64,000 bases of DNA. Source: Ustilaginoidea virens. Taxonomy: Eukaryota; Ascomycota; Sordariomycetes; Hypocreales; Clavicipitaceae. Location of the stretch: positions 3,834,001 through 3,898,000 of the forward strand of contig NC_057319.1 in assembly GCF_000687475.1 (NCBI RefSeq), read 5' to 3'. The position numbers and the translations under genes were made by a program. Shown one piece after another: positions 23,464 through 33,044 of the stretch. The notes under the pieces were generated by a model. The model saw only the letters and a list, made by a program, of their open reading frames with translations. It searched no databases and had not been told where the DNA came from. The stretch's first letter is position 1. The number at the start of each line of letters is the position of its first letter.

Positions 23464-25661
23464 GGTTGTTGTAGATGCCGATTCTGGTGAACTGTGACGA
23501 GCTTCTCGGGCTGGGGAACCGATTAGTACTACGAGCGAGCAACCACGCCAAGGGGTCCATTTAATACATGAAACAAGGTACCCGCCCCAGTCAAGTGTTT
23601 CAGGTAGTTTATTGTTCAACTCACTAGCGAGAAAAGGGCAAACTGTGCCCCTATATAGTGCTCTATAGCAAAGGTCACATGAAGAAAAAAAGAACAGAGA
23701 AAAATAAGCAACAGCTTTCTCACTGGAAGATTTGCGCAAGCATCTTACATAGCCTTTGCGCTCGCAGTATATACGCATAGGAACTAGTGAGTGGAGCGAA
23801 AATGGCGCTGCTAATAAAGCTAATATGGGTGCGACACATTCGCTTCACTTTCTACACGCTCACATGCACAGACTTACATGCATGCGTTGCGTCATTTTTC
23901 CTTGCCTCCCAACTCGTCGAGTCCCTGGCATCTATGAGATTCGACGCCTCCTATAGTGGGACTACTCTGCTCCCGCCGACCCAGTGCAGTGAATGCATAT
24001 GTAGAATCGGACCTAGAAGCACTGCGCTAGGTTATGCTTGAAAGACGTACAGTAGCATGCAAAGCAAAAGTAGCCGGAACAGAGCCACCCGTAACCAGGC
24101 GATGAAGCTTACCTCAGGTTTCCACAGCTTTCTTCCCGGTAATCATGCCACGAATATGCCTATGCCTGGTGATAAGCACCTCCAACACTACTCCATCGCA
24201 AGCACTGAACGGAGTCCGGAATGGCCAGAAGTCGCAGACACAAAGTGTCAGGTGTATCAACCGCACTTGGTTACATGACATCCATAATCAAACGGATCAT
24301 GTCGCTTCCGGGTATTATTTGTTTTACGTGGGAGAGTGAGAATGGTGGCGTCACCGACCGACGAGTTTTTCCGGACTGACCGAGGCCGTGGTTGCCAACT
24401 AGGCCCGCGCCGTGGACCCGGCACGGACGACCTTACGATCGGCAGCCGACAGGACGTCATGGCAACATGAATGCGCATGAGGGCATGACCCTCGGCCGAA
24501 GCGCGCCGTTATCCCCGCCACCCCAGTCGGGCTCAGCCCCCAACGGCCACCCCGGCTGCGCTCCGTCCACACTGCACAGGTCTCCACCCCCCGTGGCCTG
24601 GAACCAAACCCTTATCCTTGCCGTGCTCAGCCATGCCAACCCCAACCCGCGCGTAGGTAGCCGCTACCTGGGGGAAAATGGGGGAAAATGGGGAAAATGT
24701 CTCGTATCTATGTGGGGTCGGGGTCGGGGTCGAGAGTGGGGCCTGGTCGGCAGTCCATACTGCAGACTCCGCTCCGTGCTGGGATGGATGGGGTGATGGG
24801 GTGATGGGGTGTGTCCCTATTGCCAGGAGATGTCAGGCGGGTAGATCCGCATCCGCACTGCGGCTGATTGCTGAGCAGCGAGCCCAGTCGCGCCCGGCCG
24901 TACGCCGTACTCGGCTGGGAAGTGGGAACCGGGGGTGCCGCTGATTTTCTCATTGCAGGTGACCAGACTTTGCTCGAATCCCTCCAAGCCAGCCTCCGCC
25001 GTCTTTATCTTTGGTTGACATCCCGCGTTGGAATGTGCCCCCTCCCCCCCCTCCTCTTTCCCCTTGGCCGCCTCAACTCAGTGCTCCTCGGCGCTGCGTC
25101 TGCGTCTGCGCCTGCGCATCTTTTCCGCAACTGACAACTGACAGCATGCGAGAAAGCATCTGACCTTGCCATCCAGTCATGTGGCTTGATAGGCAGGCCC
25201 GCATGCATGATACGTGACCCGCTCCTGCCCATACCAGAAGGGACCAGATCCGCCCGGGAGTTGGTGCTCCTACCCGTCTTGTCCTGCAGATTCTCCATCT
25301 CCAACAACTTCTCCGACCTTTCCATGCCACTTCTTTCTCCACGTTTCCGCGCCTGCCGCCCGGCTGCCTTTACGAGCCCCCCTTCCCTACGAACCAACGG
25401 GACACGTCTTTGACCGGATTTTTTTTTTTTGCTTCAGGGCTGTCGGCGGGTGCGTTGACGCCCGTCTGTCAATAATCAATTGCGCCTCGCGAATAAGCAA
25501 AAGAGTGCGACCGACAAAGAGTCAGCCAGATAGAAGCGCCAACCCTGCAAGAGGGGAACGCGCTGCCGCGAGCGCGGTGCGCAATCGACACAAAACCGAT
25601 CAGAGGCGACTCGACCGGCGTTCCGGATCGCGGAAAGTTCGACAATCGCCTTGCCATCGAA
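23464..25661. other. Intergenic, no supported gene
   Basis: About 2.2 kb without a convincing gene. G-rich short repeats (GGGGGAAAAT at about 24670-24700 and GATGGGGT at 24785-24810) and a homopolymer T run near 25420 are present. The right end should include the promoter of the amino acid permease gene. Confidence 0.5.
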
Positions 25662-27555
25662 ATGCCGAAAGTCTGGATCATGTCCTCCAATGCCATCCTG
25701 CCCAGCGCCAAGGCTGATGCATGCGACCGCGAGGGCTCGGGGCTGCTGAGCCCGCCAGGACAGCACCTGGAGCAGGGTGAAGTCGACGCGCGAGTAATGT
25801 CCCGCGACGACGAAATGCTTGCGCGTATGGGCTACAAACAGGGTAACAAAGACGGCCATCTTCTTGCCACCTTTCTCGTGGAAAAAAAAATAAATAAATA
25901 AATAAATAAATAGATAAAAAAAGACACTGACGCAAACGTTTGTCATGTCAGAGCTGAATCGCGGGCTGGGATTGTTTGAAAACTGGGCCGCGACATTTGC
26001 GGTACGAAAAAAAACCTGACCTGCGAGGTTAACGGCAGCCGAGGGAGCAAAAGCTGATGAAGAAAAAAAAGTGCATGAACTTTGTCTCCGGCATGCCAGT
26101 TCTGTTCGGCTGGGTCATGATGACGGGGGGGCCACAAGCGGCCGTCACATCGTGGTCCCTCGTCAGTACTGTCTCATGCGCCCTCGCCCTGGCTCTCGCC
26201 GAGATCGGCGCCGCGCTGCCTACCGCGGGAGGGATCTATTTCTGGACCTACTCCCTCGGAGGCCCCGAATGGGGTCCGTTTCTGAGCTGGATGACTGCAG
26301 TACGGCTTCCCAGAGACGCAACGATCTCCCCTCTGAAAGACCCCTTTGCTTAACTCTGTTGTAGTGGTGGAACTGGTCCGCTTGGGTCCTGGCCGTCCCA
26401 GGCACCCAGCAAGGCGCGACCAACTTTCTCATCTCGGCCCTCCAAATCAACTACCCGCGGGCCGCGTATCTCGGTGACGGCTGGTTCTCCTTGCTCGTCA
26501 TCCTCGCTGGTCTGATCATCGCGCTGATCCCAAACGTCACCAGCCAACGCTGGTTACGGCTGTATTTCCGCTTTGCCATGGCCATCTTTTTCGTCCTGCT
26601 CCTCCTCTTCTGGATCTGGTTCCCCGTGGCCGCATCGGGCAAGTTCCAGTCGGCAGACTTTGTTTTCAAAAAGTTCCACAACGGCATCAACCGAGGACCG
26701 GCCAAGCAGGCTTCCGACACGTATTGCTGGATCATCAGCTTGTTATTCGGCGCCTGGGAGTTTGGCGGCTATGACGCCTCCGCGCACCTGGCCGAGGAGA
26801 CCAAAGACGCCAGCAAAACAGTTGCTCGAGGGATGTGGCTGTCTACCCTGTCCACCACGATCCTCTCCATCCCCACGCTGATCATGATTCTGTTCTGCGT
26901 CCAGAATTTCGAGGCGCTGACCACGGCAGAGTATGCCAACAACTGGGCCGAGTTCCTCGTGCAGGTCGTGGGTTCTCGCGGCGCCACCGCCATCCTCGTC
27001 ATGAACTGGATCGACTGTACCTGCGCCACCGCCGCCGTCATCCTGTCCGCTCAGCGGGTGACGTTTGCAATCTCGCGCGACAACATCCTGCCGGGGTCTT
27101 CGCTGTTCAAGAAGGTGAGCGGCGCCAACTCGGCGCCCATCAACTCGGCCCTGCTGGTGGTCTTCATCGCCGCCGCCGTCAGCTGCACCGTCCTCGGCTC
27201 ATCGGTTGCGTTTGGGGCCATTACAGCAACGACTGTCATCTGCCAAAGCATGAGCTATCTTTTCGTCCTCATCACCAGGCACACGCTCGGCACCAAGCGG
27301 TTCCAGCCGGCCGCGTGGAACCTCGGTCGGTTGTCTCAGCCCATGGGATACTTTTGCATACTCTGGCTTTCCTTCTTGTCCGTCATTCTGCTTCTTCCGC
27401 AAGTCTTTCCGGTGACTCTGGAAGCGCTAAACTACTCGCCCATCTGCCTTCTCATCGTGACGCTGGTGTCTGTGATTGGGTGGATCTTTCCTAAACGGGG
27501 TGGACGGTACTGGTTCAAGGGACCGAGCAAAACGTTGCCTGATGGCGCCACCTGA
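25662..27555 (+). CDS. Amino acid/choline-type permease (APC superfamily), 4 exons
   Basis: Plasma-membrane APC transporter of the fungal GABA/choline/amino-acid permease type (ACT family). Exons 25662-25842, 25952-26001, 26072-26299, 26365-27555 (549 aa, usual length); introns 109, 70 and 65 bp, all GT-AG. The first holds an AAAT microsatellite. The splices restore DDEMLARMGYKQELNRGLGL, then NFVSGMPVLFGWVMMTGGPQ, and LSWMTAWWNWSAWV, which are typical family blocks. About twelve hydrophobic segments follow, and WEFGGYDASAHLAEETKDAS is the signature loop with the conserved Glu-Glu-Thr. A second in-frame ATG at 25680 could also be used. The substrate is not predictable. The gene is GC-rich and intact although neighbours on both sides are AT-richer accessory genes. 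Confidence 0.92.
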
Positions 27556-28535
27556 AAGGGCCTTTGAGGCAACGGGAGGAAGCCGAGTATCTTGTAGGAA
27601 TCCCTTGTCTGCGTGCAGTATTTTCGAGAAGGACGTTCCACTTAGTACATCGGAAGGACACTGGTCATGTTCTGCATATACTGTCGCAGTACAGCATGCC
27701 ACCCTTTTAGTCTACCGTAGTTATTTTAGGGCGCCACCGCACCCAGGGAATATCTCACTATGTACCCAGAACTTCATTTTCTACAGTACCTCGTCCCTAG
27801 GCGCATGGTTCCAAGTCGGCTAGTGCATCGATGTTTAGTTGCTTCGATCCCGTGCTTATTAGCAGCAATAAAAACAACAAAGTTCGCTAATAGCCGCTCC
27901 ACCTTAAGGCAACAGGTAGCGAGCAGTAGCTGGTGCCTGCCGCAATCTTCAAACAAGTCACAAAATAGCCGCTATCTAGCTGCCGTCATAGATCGCCTTC
28001 TAATTAAACGGCTTGACTAGATTGAGGGCTGTAGGGTCTCATTCTCATGTCGTAATTTCTTGCAAAGTAGAATCGTACTACGTTTGCCTCTGTACGTAGG
28101 GCTCTTTAACACCACGTCATGACAATGCAACAACACATCACAATGTATCGCGATTTCCATCGACCAATAGCGAAATGAGTTGAGAGTCTAGTCCAATAGT
28201 ATTGAGCCTAATCAAAGGGTGGCCTCACTGCTGATTTTATTTTGAAGTTAATGGTACGCTTATCCTGCTTGATTCCGCCTCGCTCAGTTTCTCGCAAAAT
28301 GCAGGCAAAGCTCCGCATTGCATGAATATGCTTAGTAACCTGACCCGTCCTTGGGCCTTTTTTTTTGGCATCGTGTATGGCAAAGAGAACTGTCTTGAGC
28401 TTCCATGTCCTAACCTCACCCCAGAAGACCTCGTTGCACATCACCTGGAGCAGGGCTAGGAAGCTTATTCGGGTCGACGTCCTTTGACACTCGATGCGCC
28501 ATGACCGTATCTACTTCAAGCTGCTCGAAGAGCCT
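27556..28535. other. Intergenic, AT-rich
   Basis: No gene is supported apart from a possible 3' continuation of the next gene's frame down to 28416 (see that entry). The base composition is visibly more AT-rich than the permease gene. Confidence 0.5.
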
Positions 28536-29154
28536 CTAGAGTTCAGGATAGCGCTTCATTGCTAGCCCCACGTACTCGAGATTGAGCTCGTGGGCCCGCG
28601 GCTTCAAGCTTGCCTGGTACTTGCCCGCCAGCATTCTCAAGTCAGCGGCATCATGGAACTTGAATCGCGTTGCGCAGGCACGAAGCTTTCCCTTGAAGAG
28701 ATAGAATGGCTCGAGGAAGCAAGCCTCTCCTTGGCCAAGGGTCGCGCCCCCAATGGAGATGACGTTGCGCGGGACATGAGCCATAGAGTATTGGGAGCCT
28801 AGACGTCGGTTAGGATTTCGGTTAACTGGTGACCTAATGCAGAACTTACTTACCAGGGAAATTCTCGCAGAAAATTTCTACCAGAACAGAATTGCGTCTG
28901 TTTGCGTGTTCGGACCAGAGGAACGCTACATAGTCTTGGCGACTTTGCGGGATAACTTGGAAACCCGCTTTGCCGTCGAGAAGACGAATGATTTGCTCCT
29001 TGGAAACAGAGGCCAGGCAATCAATATCCTTACTCTCTCGGACTCCACCATATGTTGCTACGGCAAACCCGCCGAATATGCCAAACGCAACATGCTCTCG
29101 ACTCAACACGCTGTGCAGCGCGATGGCAGCGTCGTTGAGGCGTTCCTGCATCAT
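28536..29154 (-). CDS. Nucleotidyltransferase-fold protein, probably truncated
   Basis: Fungal nucleotidyltransferase-fold protein of a lineage-expanded hypothetical family. Exons 29154-28854 and 28798-28536, joined by a 55-bp GT-AG intron (CTAAC branch), give 187 aa. GIFGGFAVATYGG (residues about 24-36) then SKDIDCLAS corresponds to the GG/GS and DxD elements of the fold; a later segment (HDAADLRMLAGKY) is helical. Two ATGs are adjacent at 29154/29151. After the TAG at 28536-28538 the same frame stays open for 39 further codons, RLFEQLEVDTVMAH and on, to a TGA at 28416-28418, in the expected position for a longer tail. This suggests a nonsense mutation or a readthrough stop. No biochemical role is known. 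Confidence 0.72.
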
Positions 29155-29727
29155 GGTGATTAGGTTACCGCAAGGTGATAGCTAAGAATTCGATGCTGAT
29201 GATTTATTTTTCTCTAGCGGTTGCTGCAGTCTTTCTTTTCTCGGGGCACTGGTGAAAAAGAAAGGCGGAAAGGCAGCTATTACGCCTCGAGGGCATGGTT
29301 CAATTTATCATACTTTCGAGCGAACGGTTTGCTAGTTTCTCCCTACGAGCTTCTTCGGAGTACGTACAGGAGTTAGGCAAATAATAACAAAAACAAAAAT
29401 GAGATGTGACAGCTAGTGACAGGCATCGGCGCTTAAGGTCTGCTCATAGCTCCCATTGATCTACCGAGAGTAGAAAGGGGATCGCTTATGTTGTATTGAT
29501 AGGGCTAAAGTCATGTCGGTCCAATCCCGTCCATAGTTACGTTCGGACATTAGCTGAATACTAAAACTCTTCGTTCGACAATCTTCTGTATAAATCAGTC
29601 GCTTCTCTCTATCAAATATGATGCTAATAAAGAAGTGGACGGGCGTTTGGGACCTAGGCATTTTCCTGCAGCCATGTGCGGCACCATGCGAGGGTTTTTG
29701 TAGCGCGCGGTTAGAGTCTAACCATGG
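29155..29727. other. Spacer between two NTase-fold genes
   Basis: 573 bp of AT-rich sequence, presumably the 3' flank of the upstream gene and promoter of the downstream gene on the minus strand. No gene seen. Confidence 0.55.
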
Positions 29728-30488
29728 TCATATATAACCCGGTATTAACCGTAGCTTCCCAGCCTCCTCCCGACTTGAAACGAAGCAAGTGATCTCATTC
29801 TCCGAGAAATAGTCTATTCTCCACTTCTTTCCCTTGACTTGGCGCAAAATGAGGTCTAGAACAGCGGGGTCAGAATCGCCGAGCTGGCTGACCGCCCAAG
29901 TTTCGTCGAGATCCATTCCATCAACGAGCTGCTCGACGGCCATCATGGCCGGGTCATCCCTTGTATCCAAGAACCTCCGGGCCATGCCTTTGAGCAGCGG
30001 CGCTAGCTTGGGCAGATGCAAGTTGGCGATATCTTCCCGAAGGAGTTCCATTTCTTTGCTAATATAAACATGTTTTCCACAGAAACTAGGCGGTAGCAGG
30101 GCATCCTTTACCGGATCGAGGCCAAAAACGGAGGCCTGAAATATGACGAGAGATTGTGGTTGGCACCAGGCCGTAGTCCGTACGCGAGGAACACCACGCT
30201 TATACTCTGTATAATTGTTAAAATCGGGGTCCATCTCATGCATCTCGAAAAGCCCAGTGCAGCAAAGCACGTCTGCTGCCGCCGAGCTGGTCGACTCGGA
30301 AATGCATATCTCAACATCCTGCGCGTGGATTAGTCACAAAAGGAGATAATCCCAGACGAACGAATATTACGGACATGACAGACGCGGGGAACGTTGTAAT
30401 AATTCAGCGCAAGCTCTCCGATAGTGCATATCGGAATACCATGATGATTAAGAACGAGAGCGGCGACTCTGAGCGGCGTCACGTCCAT
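29728..30488 (-). CDS. Nucleotidyltransferase-fold protein, 2 exons
   Basis: Second member of the fungal NTase-fold class, from a different subfamily than the one downstream. Exons 30488-30375 and 30318-29728 with a 56-bp intron (GTCCGT...GCGCAG, CTAAT branch) give 234 aa. The core reads ALVLNHHGIPICTIGELALN, then YYNVPRVCHDVEIC across the junction, where the HDVEIC supplies the D-x-D/E-like acidic pair. The remainder is helical with a conserved-looking RRFLDTRDDP region. The ATG at 30488 is the first in this frame. The two NTase-fold genes are in tandem on the minus strand, 573 bp apart, in an AT-rich block. Function unknown; family members are common in the accessory genomes of sordariomycetes (recollection of family, not tested). 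Confidence 0.75.
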
Positions 30489-31583
30489 GTTGACGAACGC
30501 ATGGTTTGGATTTCGCAAGCTCCGGATTGGAAAAGTGGGCGATGAAGCTAAAGAACAGGAATTTGATGTCCAACAGGGGGCGAGAGTCCAATTAAAGCAC
30601 TAGCATTGGAGGTACATGGTCCGTTCACGAAAGTTCACAATGATAGAAGTACCACCAAATCATCTCAACAATCAGGGGCTGCAGACACTAAGCCTAAAAC
30701 AGAAGAGGACACAGTTCGTACCTAGGTACCTACCTAACCTACCTAGGTACCTTAGGTACCTTAGGTATCTAGGTAGGTACCTCCTAGATAAGAATGGTAT
30801 CTTAAACATGGACTGGACTGGGGCTTTGCAGTGCGATGTAACGCGGCTGGCATCTTATGATATGCCTGTAGTCCACATTGAACTACCCGATGTACGTCAG
30901 CGTTGCTCGATAACTTCAGCTGTTCGTCAATTTGCGGATCTGCGTAAAGTTGTCCTGATGGTGCTGATTCGATGGTCTTGAATCTGTTACAGTGGTCTGG
31001 TGGTCTGGTACACAGGTATAAGTGGGGGCTAATTGAGCCTACACAGTAGAAGCCAATCCTACGTTAGGTAGCTTAACAGTGCACCGGAGCCATAAAGTCC
31101 GTCTTCCGTTCCTGAATACCATTTCGTCACAGTGTTATAAGTACTAGATTTACTGTACGGGGACCAAATGACGACCCCCCGCTATGTGGGCCCAGCAGAC
31201 CCCCGATGGAGCACTTGTTGTCCAATAGTTATTAATTTACTCTAGGGGGGTATATACTGCTATGCTGTCTTTGCTAGTACCTACACGTATTAACCCAGGC
31301 AAGAAAAACCCGAATGTTGGGTGAAAAACTTTCCCTGCGATGCTGGTTACTGCCCTAATCCCTAATCGGTCCCCAGGAGAAAGCGATGAAGGCCTTGCAA
31401 TAGCATACTCAAGTAAAATGAGATGCGGGCGTGCGGGCGGGGCCATCCTATTCTCCACCAACCAACATAACATAGTTGTGCCTCCTGAGGCTGCCAGGTT
31501 GCTAACTTCCCACTCGTTTTCTGTTTAGTACGAGACTCCTTACTCTGCATCGGCCGACTCGTCTGGCCCATCATCTATTCAGC
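30489..31583. other. Intergenic, includes TAGGTACC repeat patch
   Basis: No supported gene. The TAGGTACC-rich block at 30719-30786 is listed separately. Below about 31.0 kb the sequence becomes GC-richer, and the last few hundred bases are probably the promoter of the phosphoesterase gene. Confidence 0.5.
30719..30786. repeat. TAGGTACCTA-rich low-complexity block
   Basis: Interleaved copies of CCTAGGTACC, ACCTACC and CTTAGGTACC in both orientations form an imperfect palindromic block of about 68 bp. Similar but shorter blocks are at about 165-195 and 9541-9590. Confidence 0.75.
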
Positions 31584-32453
31584 ATGAAGGCGATACTGAA
31601 ATCCATCCTGACCAGGCACTACTCATCGTCGCAGGTTAAAATTCAGATCCTCTCCGACTTGCATCTCGAAGTAGGCCAACAATACTCGTCCTTCACTTTC
31701 CCCGCTCGCGCGCCCTTTCTCCTCCTTGGGGGGGATATTGGACGGCTCATTGACTACGACGGGTACCTGAAATTTCTCGAATCGCAAGCTTGCCGGTTTC
31801 AAAAGGTGTTCTTGGTGCTGGGAAACCACGAGTTCTATGGCTTAGAATATCTCTCGGGGCTGGAGCAAGCGCGCCGCCTCGTACAGGAACCAACCATCTT
31901 GGACACCGTTGTCCTCCTCAACAGGTCTCGGTGGGATGACCCGGTTTCTGGCCTAACCATCATTGGCTGCACCCTGTGGTCGCACATTTCAGAGGACGTG
32001 CGCCATCTTGTCGAATCCAGGATCAACGACTTCAAGAAAATACAAGGCTGGACCAGCGGCAGACACAATGACACGCACGCCGAGGAGGCGGCCTGGCTTC
32101 ACGACCAAGTCACCCACGCAGCAGCGGCTGGCGACGGGGCGCGAGATGCGAGGAAGATCCTGGTGGCGACGCACCACGCACCCTGCGTGCAAGGCTCATC
32201 TCGACCGCAGGATTCTGGAAACCCCTGGACATGTGCCTTTGCCACCGATCTGCTGGGTCAGCGCGATTGGAGTCGCGTACGGCTTTGGGTCTTTGGCCAC
32301 ACCCATCACTCGACGGATATGGTGCGAAACGGCGTCAGGCTGGTGGCTAATCAGCGGGGATATGTCCTGCCAGGCAGCGCGGCAGACGAGGCAGGCGGGA
32401 AGACGCGAAGGGGCCTCGGCGGCTTTGACCCCGGCAAGGTGGTGGCTCTTTGA
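31584..32453 (+). CDS. Calcineurin-like phosphoesterase, single exon
   Basis: Intronless 289-residue metallophosphoesterase. All metal-site motifs are in order: ILSDLHLE (about 23-30), LLGGDIGR (about 46-53), LVLGNHEFY (about 76-84), VATHHAPC (about 192-199) and VFGHTHHS (about 238-245). It differs from the MPPED-like gene at 4-5 kb and resembles the fungal Ser/Thr-phosphatase-like cytosolic family. No signal peptide; the basic N-terminus (KSILTRH) might be a weak mitochondrial signal, but this is not strong. Substrate unknown. Starts at the only upstream ATG before the motif block. Confidence 0.9.
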   Translation: MKAILKSILTRHYSSSQVKIQILSDLHLEVGQQYSSFTFPARAPFLLLGGDIGRLIDYDGYLKFLESQACRFQKVFLVLGNHEFYGLEYLSGLEQARRLVQEPTILDTVVLLNRSRWDDPVSGLTIIGCTLWSHISEDVRHLVESRINDFKKIQGWTSGRHNDTHAEEAAWLHDQVTHAAAAGDGARDARKILVATHHAPCVQGSSRPQDSGNPWTCAFATDLLGQRDWSRVRLWVFGHTHHSTDMVRNGVRLVANQRGYVLPGSAADEAGGKTRRGLGGFDPGKVVAL

Positions 32454-33044
32454 CTTGGCGCCGCCATGAGTTTCGGTGGCGATGACGCCACGGCTGGCCC
32501 GGATGGTGTCTCTGCAGGATCATGGCCAGCCGCCCGTGCAACACACGGTACTCGGTACGGAGCAGACGTGGCAAACGACCAAATGGCATGGAAAGGGGTG
32601 TGAGCGATTGACGATTGACCCCCGTGGGAGCTTTGCAGCCCTCGAAACAACCCGCCGCAAACGTCCAGTCGTGATATGCATGCGCATGCGTGTGCATTCT
32701 CTGTTCAACGCGTTCAACGGCAGGGGAGGGCCCTTGAAACGCCAACTCAACCAAGTTTTTTCGAGTTTCCAGACAGCTGCCAAGACAAGGCTCGACACTG
32801 TCGACCCCGGAGCAAAGGTTCCCTCCCCGGTCGCAGGTCACAACCCCCTCACAGCTCCCTCACAACCCCCTCGCAACCCCGCTTCTCTGGTTCATCGCTG
32901 AACCTCAACCCATTGGCTGCTCTGTGTCTTCCATCCGTCTTGTCCGCTCAAACATGACCGAAGCGCATCGAGCACCGCTCTCCGACGCAAAAAACACCCC
33001 CGTGCAGTGCAAGTGCAGCCTGGTTGCTCCAATCAGCTGGGACG
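32454..33044. other. Intergenic, promoter of the Zn2Cys6 gene
   Basis: 591 bp between two plus-strand genes. An in-frame-looking ATG at about 32954 does not lead into the Cys cluster, so the region is treated as leader sequence. Confidence 0.55.
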
